From positions 8,614,501 to 8,678,500 of the forward strand of contig NZ_JACHNC010000001.1 of assembly GCF_014205215.1 (NCBI RefSeq): a DNA stretch of 64,000 bases, given 5' to 3'. The stretch's first letter is position 1. Each line of letters begins with the position of its first letter. A program made the position numbers and the translations under genes. The notes beneath the pieces are model-generated. The model searched no databases, had not been told where the DNA came from, and saw only the letters and a program-made list of their open reading frames with translations. This DNA comes from Actinoplanes lobatus. GTDB taxonomy: Bacteria; Actinomycetota; Actinomycetes; Mycobacteriales; Micromonosporaceae. Shown piece by piece: positions 54,838 to 63,710 of this stretch.

Positions 54838-56850
54838 TCAGGCGAGCATGCGCGCGAACTCCTCCGGCTCGATCACCGGGATGCCGAGCTGGGCCGCCTT
54901 CTTGGCCTTGGCGGTGGTGGTCTCGGCGGTGACCAGCGCGGTGGTCTTCGCCGAGACGCTGCTGCTGGCCGACCCGCCCAGCGCCTCGATCCGCTCGCTC
55001 ACCGTCGTACGCGTGTAGCCGGGCACCGAGCCGGACACCACATACGTCTTTCCGGCCAGCGGCTTCGCCCCGCCGTCGTCGATCACCTCCATGGTCAGCC
55101 CGTACGCCGCCAGGCGGTCGATGACGTCGCTCATCGCCACCAGGCCGTCCACCACGTGCTGGGCCTTGATGAGGCCCATCTTGTCGATCTCGGCGATCTC
55201 CTCGACGGTGGCGGCCCGCAGCGCCGTCATCGATTTGAACCGCGCCGCCAGCCAGCGGCCGACGCTGCGGCCGGTCATCCGGATGCCGAGCCCGGTGACC
55301 ACCCGGTTGAACGGCTGCGCCTTGCTGGCCGCCAGCCCCGCGACGACCCGCTCCGCGTTGGCCCGGCCGAGCATGACCGTCCCGCCGGCGACGGTTTTGC
55401 CGACCGGCAGTTCGGCGATGTCGTCGACGGAGAGTCCGTACAGGTCGGCGACGTCGCGGGCCAGCCCCGCCTCGATGACGGCGTCGCAGAACGAGTCGCC
55501 GGCCCCGTCGACGTCGAGGGCCTCCCGGCTGCACCAGTAGGCCAGCGCGTTCGCCGCCGCGCAGGAGGCGGTGTGGCAGCGCCAGAGCAGGCTGCTCTTG
55601 TCCCACGCCTCGCCGCACTGTGGGCACACCTCGGGCGCCACCCACGGGGTCAGGCCGTGCGGTTGCTCGCCGATCGGCGAGGTGACCCGGGGGATGACGT
55701 CACCGGCCCGCCAGACGGCGACGGTCTGCCCGAGGGCGAGGCCCTGCTCGGCGACCCACTGCGGGTTGTGCAGGGTGGCCTTGGTGACGGTGGTGCCGCC
55801 GACCTGCACCGGGTCGATGATCGCGCGCAGGCTGATCCGCCCGGTCCGGCCGACCCGCACCTCGATCTCCCGCAGCACGGTGGAGGCGGTGTCCGGTGGG
55901 TACTTGAACGCGGTCGCCCAGTACGGCGTACGGGAGGCGAGACCGAGCCGCCGCCGGGTGCTCTCGGCATCGGCCTTGATGACCGCGCCGTCGATCGGGA
56001 AGACCAGCTCGGATCGCCGGGCCCCGATCGCCTCGATGGCCCCGATCACCTCCTCGGCGGTGAACAGCTCGCCGCCGACCCCGTCGATGAGCCGGCAGGC
56101 GGCCGGGAAGCCGAGCTCCTCGGCCCGCGCCATCCGCCCGAGGTGGCTGCCGGAGGGGTCGACCCCCTCGCCGGTGATCTCGTAGGTCGCGAAGGTCATG
56201 GGGGCTTCGTAGGCCCGGTCGATGCTGCGGATCGCCCCGGCGACCGCGCCCCGCGAGTTGACGAAGGCCTTGCCGCCGGCGGCCACCCGGTTGGCGCCGG
56301 CCGCCTCGAAGTCGGCCACGGTCATGTAGACCTCGCCGCGCACCTCGCCGGTCCAGGGGGTGGCCAGCTCGGAGGGCAGCCCGGCCACGCCGCGCCGGAC
56401 CTGGGCGGTGACCTCCTCGCCGGTGGCGCCGTCACCGCGCAGCGCGGCCAGCACGAGGCGACCCGCCACATACTCCGCGCGGAGGGCGAGGCCGTCGAGC
56501 TTGACCTCGACCAGGCACCCGTCGCCGCCGAGGGTGGCGACGAACGCGGCCACCTCCTCCGGCGTCTTGATCTTGTCGAGGGAGAGCATCGCGGTGGGGT
56601 GCCGGACGTCGCCGCCCGCCGAGGCCCCCGCGGCCACGGCGGTCGTGATGCCCTTGTCGTCCCAGTCCGGATGCCCGGCGAGGGCGGCGGCTATCCGGTC
56701 GGCGAGCACGTCGTACTCGGCGTCGGTCATCACCGCGTCGCCGGTGTCGTAATACGCCTGAGCCGCGTGCCGCGCCGACTCGACGGCCTGGTCGAACTCG
56801 GCTCGGGAGGCGAACGCGGCGATGCCGGGGGCAGGTGAACGATTGACCAT
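54838..56850 (-). CDS. ligA: NAD-dependent DNA ligase LigA-like protein (divergent paralogue)
   Basis: A 670-residue enzyme with the complete LigA order. The Ia domain has YYDTGDAVMTDAEYDVLADRI. The adenylation domain has VEVKLDGLALRAEY (nucleophilic Lys in KxDG) and GEVYMTVADFEAAG. An OB fold and a four-Cys zinc finger (CPQCGEAWDKSSLLWRCHTASC) follow, then helix-hairpin-helix repeats (LGIRMTGRSVGRWLAARF) and a C-terminal BRCT domain (PLAGKTYVVSGSVPGYTR). It joins nicked DNA using NAD. Sequence blocks are clearly less canonical than housekeeping LigA (KLDG, SREALDVDGAGDS), so this may be a second copy. The main ligA is presumably elsewhere. Confidence 0.9.
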   Translation of the reverse strand: MVNRSPAPGIAAFASRAEFDQAVESARHAAQAYYDTGDAVMTDAEYDVLADRIAAALAGHPDWDDKGITTAVAAGASAGGDVRHPTAMLSLDKIKTPEEVAAFVATLGGDGCLVEVKLDGLALRAEYVAGRLVLAALRGDGATGEEVTAQVRRGVAGLPSELATPWTGEVRGEVYMTVADFEAAGANRVAAGGKAFVNSRGAVAGAIRSIDRAYEAPMTFATYEITGEGVDPSGSHLGRMARAEELGFPAACRLIDGVGGELFTAEEVIGAIEAIGARRSELVFPIDGAVIKADAESTRRRLGLASRTPYWATAFKYPPDTASTVLREIEVRVGRTGRISLRAIIDPVQVGGTTVTKATLHNPQWVAEQGLALGQTVAVWRAGDVIPRVTSPIGEQPHGLTPWVAPEVCPQCGEAWDKSSLLWRCHTASCAAANALAYWCSREALDVDGAGDSFCDAVIEAGLARDVADLYGLSVDDIAELPVGKTVAGGTVMLGRANAERVVAGLAASKAQPFNRVVTGLGIRMTGRSVGRWLAARFKSMTALRAATVEEIAEIDKMGLIKAQHVVDGLVAMSDVIDRLAAYGLTMEVIDDGGAKPLAGKTYVVSGSVPGYTRTTVSERIEALGGSASSSVSAKTTALVTAETTTAKAKKAAQLGIPVIEPEEFARMLA

Positions 56851-56896
56851 GCCAGGAGGGTACGGCCGGGGTCCGACAAAATTTGTCAGCCGGGTT

Positions 56897-57499
56897 TCAA
56901 CCCAGCAGTGACCGCACTCCGGACACGTAACCGGACGGGTCGGTCAGCGGGACGAGCAGGCGCTGGAGCACGTACCCCTGAAGGAGGCTGAGCATCGCCG
57001 CGCCGATCTGGTCCGGATCGGTGCCGGCCGGCAGGTTGCCGGCGGCCTGCCAGCGGCGGGCCACCTCGGCGCAGTGGCCACGCAGTCGCAGCACCACCCA
57101 CTGGGCCCGGTCGTACACCTCGGGGTTGCGCAGCGCCTCGGCCCACACCTGTACGCCGAGCCGGGTGATGTCCACGCTCGGTAGCGGCCCGTCGACGAGC
57201 CGCTCGTGGATCGCCGTGATCATCGCGGCCACCGCGTCGGCCGGGGACGGCACGGCCCCGTCGGCGAGCAGCGCGCCGAAGACGTCGTCGGCGGTGGCGT
57301 GCGCGAGGTCGGCGACCGCCGCGATCAGCTCCTCCTTGCTGCGGAAATAGCTGTAGACGGCGCCGGCGGAGAGCCCTGACTCGGTGATCAGGTCGGCCAT
57401 CGAGGCGCCGTGGAACCCCTTGACGGCGAAGACCCGGGCGGCCGCGGCGAGGATCTCGGCGCGGCGCCCGGCCCGGTGTTCGTCGGTGACGCGTGGCAT
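56897..57499 (-). CDS. TetR-family transcriptional regulator
   Basis: A 200-residue protein. The helix-turn-helix (about residues 12-60) reads RRAEILAAAARVFAVKGFHGASMADLITESGLSAGAVYSYFRSKEELI. The C-terminal domain is helical, with AMLSLLQGYVLQRLL near the end. The start is ATG 57499, just inside two near-identical palindromes that lie between it and the divergent membrane protein at 57598. It therefore probably represses both itself and that gene, in the way of efflux regulators. A housekeeping-size gap separates it from the ligase gene. Confidence 0.92.
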   Translation of the reverse strand: MPRVTDEHRAGRRAEILAAAARVFAVKGFHGASMADLITESGLSAGAVYSYFRSKEELIAAVADLAHATADDVFGALLADGAVPSPADAVAAMITAIHERLVDGPLPSVDITRLGVQVWAEALRNPEVYDRAQWVVLRLRGHCAEVARRWQAAGNLPAGTDPDQIGAAMLSLLQGYVLQRLLVPLTDPSGYVSGVRSLLG

Positions 57500-57510
57500 A
57501 CGTCCCACGC

Positions 57511-57580
57511 TAAAACGAACGACCGTTCTTGACAAACACCCGGCACTCGGCCCATCGTTTAAAACGAACAACCGTTCACT
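57511..57580. promoter_or_regulatory. Paired TetR operators and a TTGACA box
   Basis: Two copies of an AAAACGAAC-(G/A)-ACC-GTTC site lie at about 57512-57528 and 57561-57577, each with GAAC-N4-GTTC symmetry and 49 bp apart. A perfect -35 box TTGACA (57529-57534) lies between them, pointing toward the gene at 57598; the -10 is weak (near 57553-57558). A repressor bound at both sites would cover that promoter. Confidence 0.8.
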
Positions 57581-57597
57581 TTATCGAAGGAGCCACC

Positions 57598-58587
57598 ATG
57601 AAGCAGGTCACCGCCACGGTCGGGCTGCTCACGGTCATCATCAGCGTGCTGCTCACCGCCTTCGCCTGGCCGGCGGTCCGGTCCTCGGTCCACGACGTCC
57701 CGATCGCCGTCGCCGGCCCGGCCCCCGCCGTCGCGCAGGTCACCGCCGCGCTGGAGCAGCGCCTGCCGGGAGCGTTCGACGTCACCGCCGTCACCGACAC
57801 GGCCGCCGCCGAGCGGCTGATCAAGGACCGGGAGGCGTACGGCGCGATCGATCTCACCTCCGGCACGCCCCAGGTGATCACCGCCTCGGCCGCCAGCACC
57901 GCGGTCGCCCAGACGCTCCAGGCCCTCGGCACGGCGCTCGCCCAGCAGGGCCAGGCGCCCACCACCGCCGTACGCGATCTGGCCGCCCTGCCCGCCGACG
58001 ACCCGCGCGGCGCCGGCCTGGCCGCCGGGGCCCTGCCGCTGGTGATGGGCGGCATCCTGGCCGCCGTCCTGCTCACCGCCCGGGTCCGCGGCACCGGCCG
58101 CCGGATGGCCGGCGCGCTCGCGTTCGCCGTGACCGGCGGCCTGGCGATGGCCGCGATCCTCCAGTTCTGGCTGGGTTCGCTGAGTGGCCACTACCTCGCC
58201 AACGCGGGCGCCGTCGGGCTCGCTGTCGCGGCCACCGCGCTCACCGTGCTCGGTCTGGAGTCCCTGCTCGGGATGGCCGGCGTCGGTATCGGGGCGGCGA
58301 CCATGATGCTGATCGGCAACCCGCTGTCCGGCGCCGCGACCGCCCCGCAGATGCTGCCCGGCTGGTCCGGCGCGCTGGGCCAGCTGCTGCCGCCCGGCGC
58401 CGGCGGTTCGCTGCTGCGCTCGACCGCCTTCTTCGACGGCGCCGCCGCCACCCGGCCGGTCGTCGTCCTGCTCTCCTGGCTCGCCGTCGGCGCACTGCTC
58501 TGCACGGCCGGCGCGATGCGTGCCCGCCGCCGCCCGGCGACGGCACCCATCGAGCAGGCCCGGGAGGTCGCGACTACGGCGGCCTGA
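57598..58587 (+). CDS. ABC-2/YhgE-type membrane protein
   Basis: A 329-residue membrane protein with an excellent GAAGGAG site. One N-terminal helix (residues 5-25) is followed by a roughly 120-residue external domain (VPIAVAGPAPAVAQVTAALEQ, ERLIKDREAYGAIDLTSGTPQV, AVAQTLQALGTALAQQ). Five more helices follow (about 145-165, 170-195, 205-225, 230-255 and 290-310). This is the layout of YhgE/Pip and DUF3533-like ABC-2 family proteins, without an ATPase alongside. It is under a divergent TetR repressor, so efflux or membrane-stress function is likely. The substrate is unknown. Confidence 0.82.
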   Translation: MKQVTATVGLLTVIISVLLTAFAWPAVRSSVHDVPIAVAGPAPAVAQVTAALEQRLPGAFDVTAVTDTAAAERLIKDREAYGAIDLTSGTPQVITASAASTAVAQTLQALGTALAQQGQAPTTAVRDLAALPADDPRGAGLAAGALPLVMGGILAAVLLTARVRGTGRRMAGALAFAVTGGLAMAAILQFWLGSLSGHYLANAGAVGLAVAATALTVLGLESLLGMAGVGIGAATMMLIGNPLSGAATAPQMLPGWSGALGQLLPPGAGGSLLRSTAFFDGAAATRPVVVLLSWLAVGALLCTAGAMRARRRPATAPIEQAREVATTAA

Positions 58588-58625
58588 AAGTCCGGCCTGT
58601 CGCCTTCCGGCGTCCCGTCGGCTTA

Positions 58626-58644
58626 TATTGGCGGGACGCCAATA
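58626..58644. promoter_or_regulatory. Perfect inverted repeat upstream of the DUF4334 gene
   Basis: TATTGGCG-GGA-CGCCAATA, 8-bp arms with no mismatch, ending 13 bp before the ATG at 58658 and next to its AAGGAAGG ribosome site. A bound regulator would block expression of the DUF4334/alcohol dehydrogenase/cupin genes. No regulator gene adjoins, so the protein that would bind it is unknown. Confidence 0.65.
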
Positions 58645-58657
58645 AGGAAGGCCGGTC

Positions 58658-59125
58658 ATGGACGCCGAAGCTGCCCGCCTCCGCCTCGCCGAGATCCGCG
58701 CGGCCGGCGGCGCGACCACCATCGACGAGCTCGACGACCTGTGGGCGGCCCTGCCACCGGTGCGCCCCGAGGACATCCTCGGCGCCTGGTGCGGGAGCGA
58801 GTTCGCCAGCGGCCACCGTTTCGAGGGCTACCTGCCGAAGATCCGCTGGCACGGCAAGCGGTTCGACTCCCTCACCGAGGTGGCGCCGCTGGTCTGCCGC
58901 ACCGACGGCGGCGAGCTCTTCGACGACGTCGAACGGGCCAAGGGCGGCGCCAGCCTGTGGCCGGTCGAGTTCCGCGGCGAGACCACGGCCACCATGGTCT
59001 ACGACGGCCAACCGGTGCTCGACCACTTCAAACAGGCCGGCGCGAGCACCCTGCTCGGCGTGATGAACGGCAAGGGCGTCCTGGACGAGGGCCGCCACTA
59101 CTACTTCGTCCTCGAACGGGAGTGA
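58658..59125 (+). CDS. DUF4334 (GXWXG) domain protein
   Basis: A 155-residue soluble protein. The GXWXG motif appears as ILGAWCGSEFASGHRFEGYLPKIRWHGKRFDS (about 38-70), and the DUF4334 part reads PVEFRGETTATMVYDGQPVLDHFKQAGASTLLGVMNGKG. This two-part family is widespread in bacteria and fungi and has a small-molecule-binding beta-barrel look, with no proven activity. A perfect inverted repeat overlaps its promoter. It is followed 3 bp later by the alcohol dehydrogenase gene, so the two should be co-expressed. Confidence 0.88.
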   Translation: MDAEAARLRLAEIRAAGGATTIDELDDLWAALPPVRPEDILGAWCGSEFASGHRFEGYLPKIRWHGKRFDSLTEVAPLVCRTDGGELFDDVERAKGGASLWPVEFRGETTATMVYDGQPVLDHFKQAGASTLLGVMNGKGVLDEGRHYYFVLERE

Positions 59126-59128
59126 TCG

Positions 59129-60169
59129 GTGCGCATCCAGGCGGCCCTCGTCGAGCGGGCCGGAGCGGCCTTCACCATCCGTGACGTCGATCTGGAGCCA
59201 CCCCGCGACGACGAGGTGCTGGTCCGGATGACCGCGGCCGGCATCTGCCACACCGACCTGGCGATGCGCGGCCGCTGGCCGGAAAAGATCTCCCCGATGG
59301 TCTTCGGCCACGAGGGCGCGGGCGTCGTGGAGGCGGTCGGCGCCGCGGTCGGCTCGGTCCGGGTGGGCGACACGGTGGCGCTCAGTTACCGCAGCTGCGG
59401 CGGCTGCGACCAGTGCACCGGCGGCCATCCGGCCTATTGCCTGCGCAGCGATCTCAACATGCGCGGCACGCGGGCCGACGGGAGCAGCCCGCTCAGCCTC
59501 GACGGCTCCGCCGTCTTCGGCAACTTCTTCGGCCAGTCCAGCTTCGCGACACACGCCCTGGCATACCAAACCAATGTGGTACGGGTACCCGCCGCGCTCT
59601 CCCCACTGATCGCCGCACCGCTGGGTTGCAGTGTGCAGACCGGCGCCGGCACCGTCCTCAATGTGCTGCGCCCCTCCCCCGGCGACACGGTGGCCGTCTT
59701 CGGCTGCGGCGGTGTGGGCCTGAGCGCCGTGATGGCGGCCGTCTCCCTGGGCTGCACGGTCGTCGCCGTCGACCCGAACCCGGCCCGCCTGGAGCTGGCG
59801 CTCTCGCTCGGCGCGACCGACGCGGACGTGACCGGCGCGCACCACGCGATCGACACCACCGGCCGCCCCGACGTGATCACCCGGGCGATCGGCGCGCTGC
59901 GGCGGCGCGGCACGCTGGCCCTGGTCGGCCTGGGTGGGAAGGCCGAGTTCGACATCATGACGGTGATGTACAACGGGATCCGGATCCGTGGCGTGATCGA
60001 GGGCGACGCCGCCCCGGCCACCTTCCTGCCGCAGCTCATCGACCTGCACCGGCTCGGCCGTCTGCCGGTGGAGCGGCTGGTCACCGAGTACCCGTTCACC
60101 GAGATCGAGGCCGCCGCACACGACGCCGCCACCGGCAAGGTGGTCAAACCGGTGCTCACTTTCGGGTAG
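59129..60169 (+). CDS. Zinc-dependent alcohol dehydrogenase (aryl-alcohol type)
   Basis: A 346-residue medium-chain dehydrogenase starting at GTG. The catalytic zinc site is AAGICHTDLAMRG plus FGHEGAGVVEAVG. The structural-zinc lobe has CGGCDQCTGGHPAYC with four Cys. The NAD(P) Rossmann loop is VAVFGCGGVGLSAVMAA, with VVAVDPNPARLELALSLGA. FGQSSFATHALAYQTN and LPLGCSVQTGAGT-like segments resemble aryl-alcohol dehydrogenases. It is probably co-transcribed with the DUF4334 gene upstream and the cupin 10 bp downstream. The substrate is not certain; an aromatic alcohol is the best guess. Confidence 0.92.
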   Translation: MRIQAALVERAGAAFTIRDVDLEPPRDDEVLVRMTAAGICHTDLAMRGRWPEKISPMVFGHEGAGVVEAVGAAVGSVRVGDTVALSYRSCGGCDQCTGGHPAYCLRSDLNMRGTRADGSSPLSLDGSAVFGNFFGQSSFATHALAYQTNVVRVPAALSPLIAAPLGCSVQTGAGTVLNVLRPSPGDTVAVFGCGGVGLSAVMAAVSLGCTVVAVDPNPARLELALSLGATDADVTGAHHAIDTTGRPDVITRAIGALRRRGTLALVGLGGKAEFDIMTVMYNGIRIRGVIEGDAAPATFLPQLIDLHRLGRLPVERLVTEYPFTEIEAAAHDAATGKVVKPVLTFG

Positions 60170-60179
60170 ACATGGGTCT

Positions 60180-60668
60180 ATGACATATCCGCCTCCGAAA
60201 TACCACGGTGAGACCGGGGAGAAGAGCGCGTGGCACCGGCCCGCCGACACGAAACCGGAGCTCGTCTACCCGAACGGCACACGCGTCCACTACCTCTCCA
60301 CCGGAGAGTCCACGGGTGGCCTCTTCGGCCTCTACCGGTGGGAGTGCGGGCCCGAGGTGACCGGGCCGAATCCGCATTTCCACCGTTCGATCAGCGAGTC
60401 GTTCTACATCCTGTCCGGGGTCATGAGCATCTACAACGGGGACCGGTGGATCGAGGCGGAGCCGGGTGACTGGGTGCATGTGCCGATCGGCGGCGTGCAC
60501 GGCTTCAAGAACCGGTCGGGCGCGCCGGTCTCGATGCTGCTGCACTTCTCACCGGGCGCGCCGCGGGAGGGCTACTTCGAGGGGCTGGCCCACCTGGACG
60601 AGATGACCGACGACGAGAAGGCCGCGTTCTACCGGGAACACGACAACGTCTGGATCGACCAGGGCTGA
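60180..60668 (+). CDS. Cupin-domain protein
   Basis: A 162-residue single-domain cupin. Metal ligands are visible in GPNPHFHRSISESFYILSGVMSIYNG (HxH and the Glu) and in the second motif PGDWVHVPIGGVHGFKNRSG (His). The sequence YREHDNVWIDQG ends the protein. Cupins of this type act as small dioxygenases, isomerases or metal-bound sensors. Because it follows an aryl-alcohol-type dehydrogenase by 10 bp, it may act on the same pathway. I see no signal peptide. The upstream ATG at 60180 is the only good start. Confidence 0.88.
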   Translation: MTYPPPKYHGETGEKSAWHRPADTKPELVYPNGTRVHYLSTGESTGGLFGLYRWECGPEVTGPNPHFHRSISESFYILSGVMSIYNGDRWIEAEPGDWVHVPIGGVHGFKNRSGAPVSMLLHFSPGAPREGYFEGLAHLDEMTDDEKAAFYREHDNVWIDQG

Positions 60669-60802
60669 TGCCGGAAGCGCCGCGGGGCCGGACCGGCTTG
60701 CCGGAGATGGCACGATGCGGCGCTTTCCGCGACCCCCGTGGGCAACCCATTTCGGATATCCTTCGGTTCGAACTCCATCCGCGCCTTCGGAAATGAGAAG
60801 CC

Positions 60803-63694
60803 GTGTCGGACCTGGCCTTTTCCCGTGAAAAGCTCCTCGAGACCCTTCTTCAAGTGCAAGGCCTGGCCGATCGCTCCGCGCGGGACGCACGCGTCGAGGA
60901 ACTGAACGGCATGCTCGCTGCTCCCCTGCGCATTCGCCGCTCGGACGACGCGGCCGAGGATCTCGCCGCCATCGTGGAGGCGGCCTCCACCGCGCCCAAC
61001 GGTCTGCGCCTGTTCGCCGAGACCGTGATCCGCTGGCATCCCGGTGACGCGTCCGCCCGGTTCGGGGCGCTCGCGGCGGGCAGCCGCCCGTCCCGGCCCC
61101 GGGTCTACCGGCCGGAGGAGCGGATCGTCGGCGACATCCCGATCCGGAACAGGAATTTCACCGGCCGGGTGGAGCTGCTGGAGCGGCTGGGCGCCACGCT
61201 GTCGAAGGAGTCGACCACCTCGGTCCTCCCGCCGACGCTCAAGGGCCTCGGCGGTGTCGGCAAGACCCAGCTCGTCATCGAGTACGTGCACAGGAATCTC
61301 GACCGCTACGACCTGATCTGGTGGATCCCGGCGGAGCAGTCGTCCACCGTGCTCGCCGCGCTGACCCAGCTGGCGCAGCGGATCGACCTGCCGATCGCCG
61401 ACGACCAGCAGGAGACCGCCCGGACCGTGCTGAACTGGCTGGCCGCCGGTGGTGACGACCGGGACTGGCTGCTCGTCTACGACAACGCCGACGAGCCGTC
61501 CGACCTGACGCCGCTGCTCCCGTCGACCGGCGGTCACGTGATCGTGACGACCCGGATCGAGGAGTGGAGCCACATCGGCATCCCGATCGAGGTCGACGTG
61601 TTCCGGCGGGACGAGAGCGTGCAGATGCTCACCCGGCGTACCCAGGACTCCAGCTCGCTGGCGCCGATCTCGGACGACGAGGCGGACGAGCTGGCCGAGG
61701 CGCTCGGTGACCTGCCGCTGGCCCTGGAGCAGGCGGCGGCCTGGTATCTGGCGACCGGCATGCCGGTCCCGGAGTACATCGAGTTGCTCGGTGAGCGCAG
61801 CGAGCTGCTGAACGAGGGCAAGCCCGCCGACTACCCGCTGACCGTCGCCGCGTTCGTGTCGGTCGCACTGGAGAAACTGGACAACAACGACCGGGCCGCG
61901 GCCCAGTTCTTCGCCCTGTTCGCGTTCCTCGGCGGTGAGCCGGTCCGGCAGTCGCTGCTGGTGCGCGGCGCCAACGCGGCGCTCACCGCGGAGCTGCGGG
62001 CCGCGCTCAACGACTCGATCTCGACCGGCCGGATGGTTCGCGAGCTGCGTAAGTACGGTCTGGCCAAACAGGTCGGCCGGTCCACGTCGGCGATGGCGGC
62101 CGGCGACCGGACACCGCGGCTCCAGGTTCACCGGCTGGTGCAGCGGGTGCTGCGCGACACGCTCAACCCGGAGGTGCGCCAGGAGACCCTGCGCAACGTG
62201 CAGCGGCTGCTGGCGGTGGCCAAGCCGGGCGACCCGGACGAGGTCGGCGAGCTGGCCCTGCAGAGCGAGATGGGCCCGCACCTGACGCCTGCGGACATGG
62301 TGCACTCGGGCACCCCGGAGGGCCGGCAGACGGTCCTCGACCACGCCCGCTACCTCTACATCGTCGGCGACTACGAGAACAGCCGGGCCCTGGCGAGCCG
62401 GGCCTCCGAGGAGTGGTCGAAGGACGAGACGGATCCGCTGCTCGGGCCAGACGGGCAGTCCACCCTGCTGGCCCGGGCGCAGATCGCCAACGCGATCCGG
62501 GCGCTGGGTGACAGCAGCACGGCGTCCGAGCTGCTGCTGGACACGTACAACCGGTTCCTGGGCAGTCCGTTGCTGGGGCCCGAGCATCCGTACACATTGA
62601 TCACCGGTAACCAGCGCGGGCACGACATGCGCATCGCCGGCCAGTACCGCGAGGCGATGGCGTTCGACGAGGACAGCTACCGGCTGCACCGGGAGGTCTT
62701 CGGCGACGAGGAGACGTACACGCTGCGGGTGAAGGGCAACCTGGCGGTCGACTACCGGCTGTTCGGTGACTTCGCGCAGGCGCTGAAACTGGACGAGGAG
62801 ATCGTCTCGCACTGGGCCGACCAGGGCATCGTCGACGCCAACGTGATCCGCACGCACATGAACGTGGCCCGTGACTTCTACGGTCTCGGCCACTACAACG
62901 CCGCGCTGGAGCGGCTGCGGGAGTGGCTGCCGGAGCAGGAGCGGCTGCTCGGCGCCCGGCACGGCTTCGTGCTGATGTCCGAGCGGACCCACGCCATCAC
63001 CCTGCGGAAACTGGGCCGGCTCGCCGAGGCGCTCGAAGTGATGCGGACCAACCACGAACGCACCGCCAACCGCTTCAACTCCCCGTTCAACCGCAGCCAC
63101 GAGTTCTCGGTGGCGGCCACGGTGAGTCTGTCCAACGTGCTGCGGCAGGCCGGCGAGTTGCAGGAGGCGGCGGAGCTGGCCGACGACGCGCTGACCCGCT
63201 ACCGCGACGACTTCGGCGACGACCACCCGCTGACCCTGGCCGCCGAGGTGAACCGGGCGATCATCCTGCGGGCCGCCGGGCTGTTCGAGGAGGCGTTCGG
63301 ACTGGACCAGCACGCGTACCCGCGGTTGCAGGTGAAACTGGGTTCGGACCACCCGTACACGATCTGCGCCGGCACGTCCCTGGCCAACGACCACGCGCTG
63401 GCCGGCCGGCACCGGGCGGCGCTGGAGCTGTCCGAGGAGATGCTGCGCCTGAGCCGGGAGGCCGACGCCAAGGGCACGGAGGCACGCGGCGGTCAGGAAC
63501 ATCCGTACGTACTGATGCGGGCCCTCAACCTGTCCCAGGATCTGCGGGCCACCGGCGCCGAGACGCGTGGCGCGAAACTCTTCCGGGACTCGCTGGATCA
63601 GTTGACCGGCCTGCTGGGCGCCAACCATCCCGAGGTGGTGGCGGCCGCGGCCGGGCAGCGGCTCGAGGGCGACATCGAGGCGCCGCCGACCTGA
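60803..63694 (+). CDS. NB-ARC/STAND-TPR protein with effector-associated-like N-terminal domain
   Basis: A 963-residue protein starting at GTG 60803. Residues 8-85 (LLETLLQVQGLADRSARDARVEELNGML..., DLAAIVEAASTAPNGLRLFAETVIRW) resemble effector-associated domain 2 (EAD2) of bacterial conflict proteins. The NB-ARC core has NFTGRVELLERLG, Walker A LKGLGGVGKTQLV (148-155), Walker B WLLVYDNADEP (222-232), VIVTTR and the GDLPLALEQAA site. Residues 500-950 are Kinesin-light-chain-type TPRs (ARAQIANAIRALGDSSTASELLLDTYNRFLG, HPYTLITGNQRGHDMRIAGQYREA). EAD2 normally recruits a separate effector carrying the same domain; none is encoded next door in this window. Confidence 0.88.
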   Translation: MSDLAFSREKLLETLLQVQGLADRSARDARVEELNGMLAAPLRIRRSDDAAEDLAAIVEAASTAPNGLRLFAETVIRWHPGDASARFGALAAGSRPSRPRVYRPEERIVGDIPIRNRNFTGRVELLERLGATLSKESTTSVLPPTLKGLGGVGKTQLVIEYVHRNLDRYDLIWWIPAEQSSTVLAALTQLAQRIDLPIADDQQETARTVLNWLAAGGDDRDWLLVYDNADEPSDLTPLLPSTGGHVIVTTRIEEWSHIGIPIEVDVFRRDESVQMLTRRTQDSSSLAPISDDEADELAEALGDLPLALEQAAAWYLATGMPVPEYIELLGERSELLNEGKPADYPLTVAAFVSVALEKLDNNDRAAAQFFALFAFLGGEPVRQSLLVRGANAALTAELRAALNDSISTGRMVRELRKYGLAKQVGRSTSAMAAGDRTPRLQVHRLVQRVLRDTLNPEVRQETLRNVQRLLAVAKPGDPDEVGELALQSEMGPHLTPADMVHSGTPEGRQTVLDHARYLYIVGDYENSRALASRASEEWSKDETDPLLGPDGQSTLLARAQIANAIRALGDSSTASELLLDTYNRFLGSPLLGPEHPYTLITGNQRGHDMRIAGQYREAMAFDEDSYRLHREVFGDEETYTLRVKGNLAVDYRLFGDFAQALKLDEEIVSHWADQGIVDANVIRTHMNVARDFYGLGHYNAALERLREWLPEQERLLGARHGFVLMSERTHAITLRKLGRLAEALEVMRTNHERTANRFNSPFNRSHEFSVAATVSLSNVLRQAGELQEAAELADDALTRYRDDFGDDHPLTLAAEVNRAIILRAAGLFEEAFGLDQHAYPRLQVKLGSDHPYTICAGTSLANDHALAGRHRAALELSEEMLRLSREADAKGTEARGGQEHPYVLMRALNLSQDLRATGAETRGAKLFRDSLDQLTGLLGANHPEVVAAAAGQRLEGDIEAPPT

Positions 63695-63710
63695 TCGGCC
63701 GGGCCGGGGG

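Noticed and set aside
54835..56838. Long plus-strand frame opposite the DNA ligase
   Set aside because: The minus strand carries all LigA motifs in order; the opposite frame is a composition artefact.
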